Assembly (NCBI RefSeq): GCF_900114705.1
Contig: NZ_FOTW01000027.1
Location: 40,623-104,622 of the forward strand
Direction: 5' to 3'
Length of the DNA stretch: 64,000 bases
From: Rugamonas rubra
Lineage (GTDB): Bacteria > Pseudomonadota > Gammaproteobacteria > Burkholderiales > Burkholderiaceae_D
Positions 55,601 to 63,237 of this stretch are shown piece after piece. The notes below the pieces were generated by a model that was not told where the DNA came from, made no database searches, and was given only the letters and a program-made list of their open reading frames with translations. Within the stretch, counting starts at the first letter, position 1, and the number at the start of each line of letters is the position of its first letter. The position numbers and the translations under genes were made by a program.

Positions 55601-56228
55601 GCCGATGTTCTCGGTGGCCAACCGCATCGCCTACGGCGGCCAGATGGTGCAGGGCAGGGTGGACCCGCAGGGCCAGGGCGAGGCGGTCGACTTCCGTTGT
55701 GTGCTCGGCGCCAGCGCCTGGTTCGACGTGCGCGCGGCCAAGGCGCAGCATCCGGTGGTGGACGAGGAGATTGATGTGCTGGTCGAGCTGCTGCGCCGTT
55801 TGCAGGACCAGCCGGCGCATGTGGCCGGCGAACGCGGCGCCGACGGCAAGCCAAGGGCGGTGAAGATCTACGTGATCTCGCCGTTCCGCAAGGTGAAGGA
55901 CGCCTGCGCCCGCCGCGTGCGGGCGGCCGGCATCAAGGGCGTCGAGTGCGGCACCGTTCACACCTTCCAGGGCAAGGAGGCGGAGATCGTTTTCCTGGTG
56001 CTGGGGACGGCGGCGGGCAAGGCCGGCGCCGGCGCGCGCGCCTGGGCGCTGGAAAAGCCAAACCTGCTTAATGTGGCGATCACGCGGGCCAAATGCCGGC
56101 TGTATATGGTCGGCTGCGCCGAGTCCTGGGGCCGGCTCAACCACATGGCGGTGCTGTATGACGAGATGGCGCGGCTGCGGCGCGTGCTGCCGGCGGGCCC
56201 GTTCGCCGATAACCCCGCAAAGCGCTAA
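52620..56228 (+). CDS. Large superfamily 1 (UPF1/DNA2-like) helicase
   Basis: A 1202-residue putative nucleic-acid-dependent ATPase. It starts at TTG 52620, 7 nt after GAGG. Walker A GPPGTGKTT is at 358-366 (motif I), NNNAVKN follows as a motif Ia-like region, Walker B LLVDEAGQATPQ has Asp893-Glu894 (motif II), and GDPLQIEPVF is motif III. PLRTHRRC is motif IV-like, VHTFQGKEAEIV (1113-1124) is motif V and NVAITRAKCRLYMVG (from 1151) is motif VI. Between motifs Ia and II lie a low-complexity Ala/Pro/Ser/Thr linker (about 500-575) and a long coiled coil (about 580-790). The N-terminal 340 residues match nothing recognised. The gene stands alone; a role in RNA/DNA metabolism or defence cannot be told. 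Confidence 0.88.
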   Translation: MTNPAAGPLPILSFWRDLEIFNIPAAPGAREATASSHVLTLRRGEVLPWRRREYAPSATHGWIHLVYLGVADTEQLEGLLLKAMAPRGEAAELSERERERSGGTGWLGAFVVGEDGAAKPDSYLAASYVYGVDLLRKDEALEGLSARLAGAREEFAQRRQRPPAVEGGPSGGVLGAVDTDAAVDRAPIAPTGRPAAATGAEARAAKPRGLGWVELDEELGLLLRRIGAGADDARLDWRLVVRSTRVNRKYMEADLQNAGDFLNSFYLDDLDRLIGQAQRGEPFGQALGAYLGAPLALAARRDILADQAAMTGLLSVAHLPRARWPAPAKFPLVLAQQAAVAQILRVLGPAGGVVGVNGPPGTGKTTLLCDVIADVVTQRALRLMELQRPADVFADTVEVAGKNVFPLRAEIMDGSSIVVASTNNNAVKNITQELPARKKVSAEFGPASYFDEVIGAVFAAQKVQGEDGATIACWGMVAAALGNAGNRRSFAQGFFRDEFSKPEAHAANAANATNPAKAATGGANGQLFDTPATPAAQSTQTPPFSQSASSTLSAPATPSTRSTPSAPAAAAAESAKPAPPSMKQLLEAATADYARYQNEWQQARHALRALVEEFDAKRALLLKAEQAALGLDACRGRLAAQLAGLQEWDRQIEAAKVELAASREAMAVQRTLIDGRRALLEQLRERARPGLWDRLMAWLGRETAAMAARRSSLDEPTTALAQASEALAELARAAMSCEAVAQTKRQRREADAAEKQKTEAQFRQHQLDLQAGYQIGVRHFPDAGFWALPAEQRHRLSVGVCAALDTLRAKIFLQSMELHRLTVLANAGRFIGNLRAVSAMLTGASRGKLLPEQRPILWDILFFIVPVVSTTMASFDRLFQGMGQESLGWLLVDEAGQATPQSTAGAIWRSRRAVLIGDPLQIEPVFTVPLAVAEDLRRRRGVAAIWSPAEQSVQTLADRVTAFGSWVAQDDGPGLEPRRIWTGMPLRTHRRCDEPMFSVANRIAYGGQMVQGRVDPQGQGEAVDFRCVLGASAWFDVRAAKAQHPVVDEEIDVLVELLRRLQDQPAHVAGERGADGKPRAVKIYVISPFRKVKDACARRVRAAGIKGVECGTVHTFQGKEAEIVFLVLGTAAGKAGAGARAWALEKPNLLNVAITRAKCRLYMVGCAESWGRLNHMAVLYDEMARLRRVLPAGPFADNPAKR

Positions 56229-56232
56229 GGCC

Positions 56233-56262
56233 GGGGTCAGACCCCGTACGGGGTCTGACCCC
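56233..56262. repeat. GGGGTC palindrome repeat, copy E
   Basis: GGGGTCAGACCCC (56233-56245), GTAC, GGGGTCTGACCCC (56250-56262), followed by TTTTT. It starts 5 bp after the helicase stop codon and looks like a working intrinsic terminator. The arm order is reversed relative to copies A, C and D, so it is inserted in the other orientation. Confidence 0.9.
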
Positions 56263-56292
56263 TTTTTCTGCGGGGTGGGGGACGTCGTCTCG

Positions 56293-57126
56293 TTAGTGCG
56301 ACGCCGGCCCCGCCACGTTGAAGCGCTCGTTCATCATGGCGACGTAGCCTTGCTCGCCCAGCTTGGCGCGCGCCGCCAGCAGGGCCTCGGCGTCGGCGCC
56401 GGCGACGTAGGTGATCTGCGCGCTGCCGTCGGTGGCGGCGCGGTAGATCACCTTGGCGATGTCCTCCGGCTCGGAGTGCTGGCCGGCGCGGCCGGCGAAG
56501 GCCTGCCTGACCCGTCCGACCATGCCGGCATACGGGTGCTGGTCGTCACTGAAGGTCAGCGCCAACGAGCCGGCGGCGAACTCGGTGCGCACGCCGCCCG
56601 GCGCGATGATCTTGGCGCGGATGCCGAATGGCGCCAGCTCGTAGGCCAGACCCTCGGTGAAGCCGACCACGGCGTACTTGGTGGCGTGGTAGATGGCGTT
56701 GAGCGGCATGGTGGTCAGTCCGCCGATGGAGGCGATGTTGACGATGGCGCCTTCGCCTTGCCGGCGCATGGCCGGCAGCACGGCGCGGCTCAGGTCGAAC
56801 ACGCCCTTCAGGTTGGTGGCCAGCTGGCGCTCGATCAGCGCGTCGCTGGCGGTCTCGAACGGGCCGAAGGCGCCGAAGCCGGCGTTGTTGACCAGCACGT
56901 CGATGCGGCCCCAGGTATCCAGGGTCTGCTTGACCAGCGCGGCGATGGACTGCGGCTCGGTCACGTCGAGCTTGCCGATGCTGACGTTGGGCAGGCGGGC
57001 CAGCTCGCCGGCCTTGGCCGGATCGCGCATGGTGGCCACCACCTGCCAGCCGTGGGCGGCGAACAAGGTGGCGGCGGCGCGGCCGATGCCGCTGGAACAA
57101 CCGGTGATGAGGGCGATTTTTTTCAT
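56293..57126 (-). CDS. Short-chain dehydrogenase/reductase
   Basis: A 277-residue NAD(P)-dependent classical SDR. The cofactor motif TGCSSGIG is at 8-15, NNAG at 80-83, and the catalytic Ser133, Tyr146 and Lys150 are in NIASIGG and YHATK. It resembles the oxidoreductase group often found next to TetR regulators; no substrate can be named. It lies 54 bp downstream of the TetR gene in the same direction and is probably controlled by it. Confidence 0.93.
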   Translation of the reverse strand: MKKIALITGCSSGIGRAAATLFAAHGWQVVATMRDPAKAGELARLPNVSIGKLDVTEPQSIAALVKQTLDTWGRIDVLVNNAGFGAFGPFETASDALIERQLATNLKGVFDLSRAVLPAMRRQGEGAIVNIASIGGLTTMPLNAIYHATKYAVVGFTEGLAYELAPFGIRAKIIAPGGVRTEFAAGSLALTFSDDQHPYAGMVGRVRQAFAGRAGQHSEPEDIAKVIYRAATDGSAQITYVAGADAEALLAARAKLGEQGYVAMMNERFNVAGPASH

Positions 57127-57180
57127 TTTAAGTGAATTCCTATTCGGTAAAAAGTTAAAAAAACACGATCCAGCCCGGCT

Positions 57181-57762
57181 TCAGGCCTTGATCGCGTCCC
57201 AGCACAGCAAAAAACCGGTGGCGCGGGTCTGCTCGTCGTCGGCCAGAACCCCTTGCCGCACCAGGCGCGCCGTCTCCTGCACCGAGCCGAGGAACAGCGC
57301 CATCAGGAAGGGCAGCGGCACCGCCTTCAGCGTCTCCTCGTCTTGGCCGTTTTTCAGGATGGCGTGGAAGAAGCCGGCCAGGCGGCCGCCCAGCTCCCGG
57401 TTGGCCTCGCTCATGAACTGCGAGCTGGTGTACTGCTCCATGAAGATGATCTCGGCCGGGTTGGCCAGGCGGTTGGCCAGCATGTTGAGCCAGATGCTGC
57501 GCACCCGCGCCTTCAGCGGCGGCGTCGGCGCGGCATCGGCCACCAGCCGTTCGAAGGTGGCTGTCTTGGCGTCCTGGTAGAGCTGGTCGAGCAGGGCCTG
57601 CTTGGAGTCGAAGTAGATGTACAGCGTGCTGGTGGCGATGCCGGCGGCGCGGGCGATCTCCGCCAGCGTCAGGGCGGCCAGGCCGCGCTGCTGCACCAGG
57701 GCGTAGGTGGCCTGGACGATCTTCCTCAGTTTTTCCGTGTCTTTCGGTTTCATGGGAGGCAT
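57181..57762 (-). CDS. TetR-family transcriptional regulator
   Basis: A 193-residue repressor-type protein. The N-terminal helix-turn-helix (about 12-58) has GLAALTLAEIARAAGIATSTLYIYFDSKQALLDQLY, the TetR signature. The ligand domain is all-helical (FMEQYTSSQFM and others) and not specific. The start is ATG 57762; a second Met three codons later is possible. It is first in a two-gene unit with the SDR, and a palindrome just upstream suggests autoregulation. Confidence 0.92.
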   Translation of the reverse strand: MPPMKPKDTEKLRKIVQATYALVQQRGLAALTLAEIARAAGIATSTLYIYFDSKQALLDQLYQDAKTATFERLVADAAPTPPLKARVRSIWLNMLANRLANPAEIIFMEQYTSSQFMSEANRELGGRLAGFFHAILKNGQDEETLKAVPLPFLMALFLGSVQETARLVRQGVLADDEQTRATGFLLCWDAIKA

Positions 57763-57768
57763 TTTACA

Positions 57769-57782
57769 CGAATTAAAATTCG
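57769..57782. promoter_or_regulatory. Candidate TetR operator
   Basis: CGAATT-AA-AATTCG is a 6+2+6 inverted repeat that begins 6 bp before the TetR start codon, where a bound repressor would block its own transcription or translation start. Confidence 0.4.
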
Positions 57783-58022
57783 GGCAAGTGGATTTCGATA
57801 CGGTGGAGTTCAGGTGTTCATCTACAAACCACCTGGTCCATCACATTGTTGCCGACTCACTATACCGTTATCGGTCGCAACTATCGGCCTGAGGCGGCCA
57901 ATGCGTTCGGCTGTCGCGCAATTGCACAGCCGCGTCGTCGGCGCATTCCGGTTTGCGCCAAGTCAACGGACTGAACAGTGAGCGTCCTACAGTGATTGTT
58001 CCCCCGTCAAACGGAGCCCATC

Positions 58023-58541
58023 ATGTTACGTGCCGTAATCTGTAAAGGCGATCGCACCTCCCACGGTGGCGAAGTGATCGAAGGCGACGATACCTGCACC
58101 ACCGATGGCCGCGCGATTACGCGGCGCGGCCACATGACGTTCTGTCCCCAGTGCAAGGGCAAGTTCCCCATCGACGACGGCATCGCCTCCTTCATGTTCG
58201 GCGACGCGGTGGTGGTCGACGGCATGAAGGCCGCGTGCGGTGCAACGATTATCGCCTCGCAACATGCGATGCTGATTGACGACGGCGCGGGGGAGGGGGG
58301 CGAGCCAGCCGCCGAAAAAGCGTCCGCGCCCGAGAACAGCGATCTGCTCGCCAGCTTCCTCGTCGTCGCCGAAGGCACGGGCCTACCCCTGTCGGGTATT
58401 CGATACAGCATCGTTCTGCCGGACGGCAGCAGCCGGCAAGGCGTAACGGACGCCGACGGCAGGACCATGGCGTTGACCGCGCACGAACGGGCAACGGCGA
58501 CCTTGCAGCTGGGCGGCGACACGCCGTCCGATGGCGCCTAG
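58023..58541 (+). CDS. PAAR-domain protein with C-terminal beta-rich extension
   Basis: A 172-residue protein. Residues 1 to about 95 form a PAAR domain (RAVICKGDRTSHGGEVIEG, then HMTFCPQCKGKFPI, then GMKAACGATIIASQH), the sharpened tip that caps the VgrG spike of type VI secretion systems and carries effectors. After an acidic Ala/Glu linker, residues about 108-168 (FLVVAEGTGLPLSGIRYSIV, GVTDADGRT) look like a transthyretin/carboxypeptidase-regulatory-like beta sandwich. The ATG at 58023 follows ACGGAGCC. The putative effector gene begins 20 bp later. No vgrG or hcp is in the window, so the module is an orphan. Confidence 0.88.
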   Translation: MLRAVICKGDRTSHGGEVIEGDDTCTTDGRAITRRGHMTFCPQCKGKFPIDDGIASFMFGDAVVVDGMKAACGATIIASQHAMLIDDGAGEGGEPAAEKASAPENSDLLASFLVVAEGTGLPLSGIRYSIVLPDGSSRQGVTDADGRTMALTAHERATATLQLGGDTPSDGA

Positions 58542-58561
58542 CGCGCCGAGGGAGCGAAGCG

Positions 58562-59905
58562 ATGGCCGCGAAAGAAATCACCGCCACCTGTGTCTTCAAC
58601 GACGAGGGCAAGTTCACCATCGTCAGGCTCAGCGGGATGCGCAAGATCACCTATCAATTCGACACCAGCGCGACCAATTCCGATCTGGCGCTGCGCTACC
58701 TGGTGGCCATCAACGGCCGCGTGCACCCGGCCGACGACGGCAAGCCACATGCGCTCAGCGCCAAGCAGCGCCAGATCGTCGTAACGGTCGCTCGGGGCAA
58801 CAAGGTGGAGCTCTACCTCAACAGCGACGTCCACCCGGATTTCCGGCGTTACCCCGTCTACGCCGTGGTCGCCGAGGACAACGACGTGGAGGTTCTCATC
58901 ACGGAGAAGAAGGGCCGCAGCGAGACCCATTTGAAGGGGAAGTTGGGCCAACCGTGCGACTGCCGCAGGAATGGTAAGACCTTGGTCGACATCTACAAGA
59001 CCTCGTTGACCGGCGACATTTGGACGCTCGTCTCGAATCTCTACACGGTGGCCGATGCCGACGCCATGCTGCCCGCCGACACCACGCCGACCATCCGCGC
59101 CGCCGTGCGCAGAATCTATGCGGGGCTGCCGTCGCCCGAGCTGGTGGTCGAGTTCCCGGCCAGCGACTCGGCCCCGAAGCACACCCTGCGCGTGCGTTTC
59201 GAGGAGGCGCAGAACGTGCGCGAGAACACCGCCTACGTGTCCGAGGTACGGGGCGTGCTGACGCGCACGCACCCGCGCGCCTACGCGGCGCTGCTGGCCG
59301 AGGCGGGCGCCGTCGGCATCACCGAGATGCGCGTCACGTCGGGCTGGCGGCCGATGCTCGGCTCGATCGTCCACCGCGCCGGGCTGGGGCTGGACATCAA
59401 CTACGCCGAGCGGGACAAGGAGCGCGTGAATATCAACCGCGCGGTGTTGACGAACACCAAGGCCAAGCCGGACAAAAACGTCAGTGCCAAGGAGCGGGAA
59501 CTGTACGCCGAGTACGAGCGAGAGAAGGCAGAAAATGAGGTAAGGAAGAAGGAATTGAAGTCGATAGAAAGCGAGCTGGCGCGCAGCCACGATAATGACG
59601 ATAAGGCGCGCTTACAAGAGCGCCTGCGGGTTGCTAAATCACGGACGGACACCAGTGATCAGCGCTTGGAGATCGCATATGATTCATGGAACAAGGAACG
59701 CAACAAAAATGAGGCAAGTTTGATAAGCGTCCTGCGTGGAAGACTGCACGGGAACGAGTATGTCAAGCAGGTTCTTGATCCGTGGTACATGGATGTCAAC
59801 ACGAAGAGCGGCGCTCCACCAGTGCCAAATGAGCAGCGCAGTGCGAACGAAAAGACTCACAACAACCATCTCCACATAACGATCCAAGAGCCGAAAATAC
59901 TATGA
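58562..59905 (+). CDS. Putative T6SS effector: LAS-type peptidoglycan metallopeptidase with coiled-coil insert
   Basis: A 447-residue protein with no recognised whole-length relative. The segment TSGWRP (259-264), then HRAGLGLD (His271, Asp278) and NNHLHITI (His436, His438), fits the LAS (lysostaphin, D-Ala-D-Ala peptidase, hedgehog) pattern H-x6-D plus HxH that binds zinc in M15-type peptidoglycan peptidases. Between the two halves lies a charged heptad-like helix-rich insert (about 308-400), which is unusual. The N-terminal 190 residues are beta-rich and unrecognised. There is no signal peptide, as expected for a T6SS cargo. It follows the PAAR gene with GAGGGAG as ribosome site, and its stop overlaps the next start (ATGA). 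The effector role is an inference. Confidence 0.65.
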   Translation: MAAKEITATCVFNDEGKFTIVRLSGMRKITYQFDTSATNSDLALRYLVAINGRVHPADDGKPHALSAKQRQIVVTVARGNKVELYLNSDVHPDFRRYPVYAVVAEDNDVEVLITEKKGRSETHLKGKLGQPCDCRRNGKTLVDIYKTSLTGDIWTLVSNLYTVADADAMLPADTTPTIRAAVRRIYAGLPSPELVVEFPASDSAPKHTLRVRFEEAQNVRENTAYVSEVRGVLTRTHPRAYAALLAEAGAVGITEMRVTSGWRPMLGSIVHRAGLGLDINYAERDKERVNINRAVLTNTKAKPDKNVSAKERELYAEYEREKAENEVRKKELKSIESELARSHDNDDKARLQERLRVAKSRTDTSDQRLEIAYDSWNKERNKNEASLISVLRGRLHGNEYVKQVLDPWYMDVNTKSGAPPVPNEQRSANEKTHNNHLHITIQEPKIL

Positions 59906-60777
59906 CAAACCTAAGGGGGCAGTTGGTTTTGATTTCCGCAGCATTGTTGTCGACTTCGAACGAAGCATTATCAGCAAACCCAGTTCTCGGACGTGACATC
60001 TCCCGCGAATGGCTCGTCCGGCCGTGGGAGATACGCTATGTTGTGTTCTTGGCCGAAGCTAGGTCAGTAAGAAACAGCGCAAGATCTGCCCGCGATATGA
60101 ATGTTGCGCTGGAAAAAAAGGGACGTGAGAAAGTGTATCTTCTTGGGGCGGAACTGCTCGAGCCGACAATCACGTTCGAGGTCCCGGGTGAAGAGTCCCT
60201 CGCGGCCGTGCTTATCATGTTTGATCCATCGGGAAAGGTAGTGTCTGGAAACGCGCGCCTTAGACGATTAACCGCCAAATTTAGCATGCTTGGTCGCCTT
60301 GTTCTCACATTTGATGGGTCAACTGTAAAACGAGGATATGGTCTTGCCGACTGGTCGCAAGGCATCCCCGGCGATGACAGTTTTTCACCTGCGATTTGTA
60401 CGAGGATAGACGATGCGCGCTACGCGGACGGGTGGGATAAGGATGACCACTATCACGGAAGCTTCGGCTGCCGCGAGTGGACCGCCCAGCTTTACAATCG
60501 TGCGCAGCCCTACATCGATGTCACTTCCTACTCGAAGTGCGGCAGCTTCATCGGTAAATTTGTCGGTTGGTCGCGGTTCACCGATCCACCAAAACCCATC
60601 ATTGGCCTGCAAGGAAAAACTTGGCTATGCCTGCTTGATTGCCCAGTTGGCGAAAAGCCGGGCATCATCCACGACATCACGGAATGGGCGGTAAAGCATC
60701 GTTTCCCTGTGCCGACCCCACCTCCAACGCAACCAATTTATCCCAATTCGAATTACAAGGACGACCTCAGCGAATAG
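59902..60777 (+). CDS. Exported protein, putative periplasmic immunity to the LAS-type effector
   Basis: A 291-residue protein of unknown family. A signal peptide (GQLVLISAALLSTSNEALSA) directs it to the periplasm; there is no other membrane segment. The mature part has six Cys (CTRI, GCREW, KCGSF, WLCLLDC) that could form disulfides, and a Pro-rich C-terminal tail (VPTPPPTQP). The ATGA overlap with the peptidase gene gives tight co-translation, the usual layout for an immunity protein that must reach the compartment where the effector acts. Base composition is far lower in G+C than neighbours (28 of 60 in 60061-60120), a sign of acquisition by transfer. An accessory or adaptor role is possible. 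Confidence 0.6.
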   Translation: MTNLRGQLVLISAALLSTSNEALSANPVLGRDISREWLVRPWEIRYVVFLAEARSVRNSARSARDMNVALEKKGREKVYLLGAELLEPTITFEVPGEESLAAVLIMFDPSGKVVSGNARLRRLTAKFSMLGRLVLTFDGSTVKRGYGLADWSQGIPGDDSFSPAICTRIDDARYADGWDKDDHYHGSFGCREWTAQLYNRAQPYIDVTSYSKCGSFIGKFVGWSRFTDPPKPIIGLQGKTWLCLLDCPVGEKPGIIHDITEWAVKHRFPVPTPPPTQPIYPNSNYKDDLSE

Positions 60778-60787
60778 TTAGCTCGCC

Positions 60788-63118
60788 TCAGGCCATGCCG
60801 TCCAGCGCGTAGCCGTCGCGGCCGTCGCGCTTGGCGCGGTAGAGCGCGGCGTCGGCGCGCGCCACCAGCGCGGCCGGCGTTTCGTCGTCGTTGTCGCGCA
60901 GGGCGATGCCGATGCTGGTGGTGATGCGCATCGGCGCGCCGGCCACGCAAAAGTCGCAGCGCACCGCCTCGACGATCTTGGCGGCCAGGCGCAGCGCCTC
61001 GTCGCCGTTGTGCACCTGCTCGTAGATGATGACGAACTCGTCGCCGGCCAGGCGGGCCACGGTGTCGGTGGCGCGCACGTTGCCGACCAGGCGGGCGGCG
61101 AACTCCTTGAGCACCTCGTCGCCGGCGCCGTGGCCCAGGGTGTCGTTGATGGTCTTGAAGTTGTCGATGTCGAGGTAGGCCAGCGCCATCGGCTGGCGGT
61201 TGCGCCGCGCGCGGCCCAGCGCCAGCTGCAGGATCTCCTCGAACATCAGGCGGTTGGCGATGCCGGTCAGGGTGTCGACGCGGGCCAGCTGGATCAGGCG
61301 CTCCTCGATCTCCTTCATGCGCGTGGTGTCGTGGGTCAGCGAGTAGACGCCGGCCACGCTGCCGTCGGCGCGCTGGTCGGGCACGAAGGTGGTCTCCAGC
61401 GTGTGTATGCCGTCGGCCATGCGCGCCTTCAGCTCGTAGGTGACGCGGCGGCCCCGGTAGGCCTGGTCGAGGTGCTGCTCGGCGTTGCGGTAGTGCTCGG
61501 CGCCGATGCCGTCGAACAGGTGCTGGCCGATCAGCCGCGCCGGGTCGAGGCCGAACCATTGCCGGAAGGTGGCGTTGACGAAGCGGAAGCGGCGCTCGCC
61601 GTCGAGGTAGGAGATCAGCACCGGCAGGTTGTCGGTCAACAGCTTGAGGCGCTGCTCGCTGGCGGCCTGGGTCAGCTCGGCGTTCTTGCGCTCGGTGATG
61701 TCCATCACCATCAGGTACATGCCGGCCACGCTGCCGTCGCTGCCGAAGTCGGGCAGCATGTCGCCCATCAGCTGCACCACGCGGCCCTGGTTGACGCCCT
61801 CGCGCTCGTAGTGCACGCGCTCGCCGCGCAGCACGGCGTCGAGCTTCTCCTTGAGCATCTGGTAGAAGGGCTCGCCGAAGGTCTCGGCGACGGTCTTGCC
61901 GAGCATGCTGTCCGGCTCCACCTGCATCATCTCGCGGAAGTGGGCGTTGGTGAAGCGGTAGCGCAGGTCGCGGTCGAGGTAGGCGATCAGCGCCGGCATC
62001 GAGTCGGCGATCATGCGGGTGCGCTCCTGCGCCGCCTCGCGCTCGGCCATCAGTTCGTGGAAGGCGGTGCTCAACTCGCCGATCTCGTCGCGCCGGCGCC
62101 GCTGCAGCACGCCGATGGCGGCGCGGCCGGCGCGGATGTCGGCGATGTGGCGGCGCAGCCGGCCCAGTGGCCGCAGCAGCGTGAGGATCACCAGCCAGGC
62201 CAGCGCGCCGGCCACGGCGGCGAAGCCGGTGGCCGCCAACAGGGCCTGGTGGCGCATGGCGATCATCGGCGCGAAGGCCTCGTCGGAGGGGAAGCGCGCG
62301 CCGACGATCCAGTTGATCGATTTGAGCCGCTTGTAGGAGTAGATGCCGGGGCTGCCGTCCTTGTTGTTGGCCTCGGTCCAACCCTCGAAGCCGCGCAGCG
62401 CCATCTCGGTGGCGTCGTTGCGGCCGGCGCGCGCGTTGATGTGTTGTAGCAGGCGGGCGCGGGTGGGATGCTGCACCAGGATGCCGTCGGCCGTCATGAT
62501 GAACATGAAGCCGGTCTTGCCCGGCTTTTGCGCGCTGATCTGTTCGAAGAAGGTGGCGTTGTCCAGGTCGATGCTGCCGGCCAGCACCAGCGCCACCTCG
62601 CCGCGCTGGTCGAAGATCGGCTGGGTGATCAGCACCACCGGCATGTTCGACAACTGGCTGCGGAACGGCGCCGAGATCACGCCGGCCTTCAGCGCCAGGG
62701 TGTCGTCGAAGTACTGGCGGTCGGCGACGTTGATGGGGGCGTCCGTTTTGTTGTGGCGCGCGTCGTGCACCAGCTCGCCCTTGGCGTCGAACACCACCAG
62801 GTTGTAGAAGGCCTTGCGCGCGGTCGGATGGCGCTCGATGAAGTCCTGCATGCGGCCGGGCTGGTCGCGCACCGCGTCGGGCACCGACTCGGCCAGCGCG
62901 GCGAGCATCTGGCGGCGGGCGCCGAGCTGCTCGTCGATGTTGGCGGCGGCGCCCGACAGCAGCGCGTACTGCTGGTCGCCGATGATGGCCTTCATGTCGT
63001 GCTCGGCCAGCATCAACGCGACCCAGGTCACCACCACGGTGGCGGCGAGGACCAGCAGGACGACGACGCCGGTCAGGCGGAATTTGAGACTGCGGGGGAA
63101 GAGCGCTGTGACGGCCAT
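60788..63118 (-). CDS. Membrane diguanylate cyclase (dCache-HAMP-PAS-PAS-GGDEF)
   Basis: A 776-residue sensor that makes cyclic di-GMP. TM1 is at about 16-35, a periplasmic double-Cache domain at 36-290 (AFYNLVVFDAKGELVHD, INVADRQYFDDTL), TM2 at about 297-320, HAMP to about 375, and two PAS domains at about 385-500 and 510-625. The GGDEF domain is at about 635-775. The active-site loop reads AGDEF (691-695), a variant that is usually still active, and the allosteric I-site RATD is at 682-685. The ATG at 63118 precedes the first helix; a longer frame adds 14 residues. It is convergent with the exported-protein gene, 10 bp apart. Confidence 0.94.
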   Translation of the reverse strand: MAVTALFPRSLKFRLTGVVVLLVLAATVVVTWVALMLAEHDMKAIIGDQQYALLSGAAANIDEQLGARRQMLAALAESVPDAVRDQPGRMQDFIERHPTARKAFYNLVVFDAKGELVHDARHNKTDAPINVADRQYFDDTLALKAGVISAPFRSQLSNMPVVLITQPIFDQRGEVALVLAGSIDLDNATFFEQISAQKPGKTGFMFIMTADGILVQHPTRARLLQHINARAGRNDATEMALRGFEGWTEANNKDGSPGIYSYKRLKSINWIVGARFPSDEAFAPMIAMRHQALLAATGFAAVAGALAWLVILTLLRPLGRLRRHIADIRAGRAAIGVLQRRRRDEIGELSTAFHELMAEREAAQERTRMIADSMPALIAYLDRDLRYRFTNAHFREMMQVEPDSMLGKTVAETFGEPFYQMLKEKLDAVLRGERVHYEREGVNQGRVVQLMGDMLPDFGSDGSVAGMYLMVMDITERKNAELTQAASEQRLKLLTDNLPVLISYLDGERRFRFVNATFRQWFGLDPARLIGQHLFDGIGAEHYRNAEQHLDQAYRGRRVTYELKARMADGIHTLETTFVPDQRADGSVAGVYSLTHDTTRMKEIEERLIQLARVDTLTGIANRLMFEEILQLALGRARRNRQPMALAYLDIDNFKTINDTLGHGAGDEVLKEFAARLVGNVRATDTVARLAGDEFVIIYEQVHNGDEALRLAAKIVEAVRCDFCVAGAPMRITTSIGIALRDNDDETPAALVARADAALYRAKRDGRDGYALDGMA

Positions 63119-63237
63119 ATAGCTGTTTTCTTGGAGCACAGCACGGAGTATTGCACACACGGCAAGCGAAGACCACCAATGCCTGGCCGAGCAGGTACAA
63201 TTGCCGTTTTTGCCATGCGCTGGAAGGGATGCCGCCT

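Noticed and set aside
60788..63118. AGDEF instead of GGDEF considered as loss of cyclase activity
   Set aside because: AGDEF is a known active variant, and the I-site and flanking residues are intact, so there is no reason to call it inactive.
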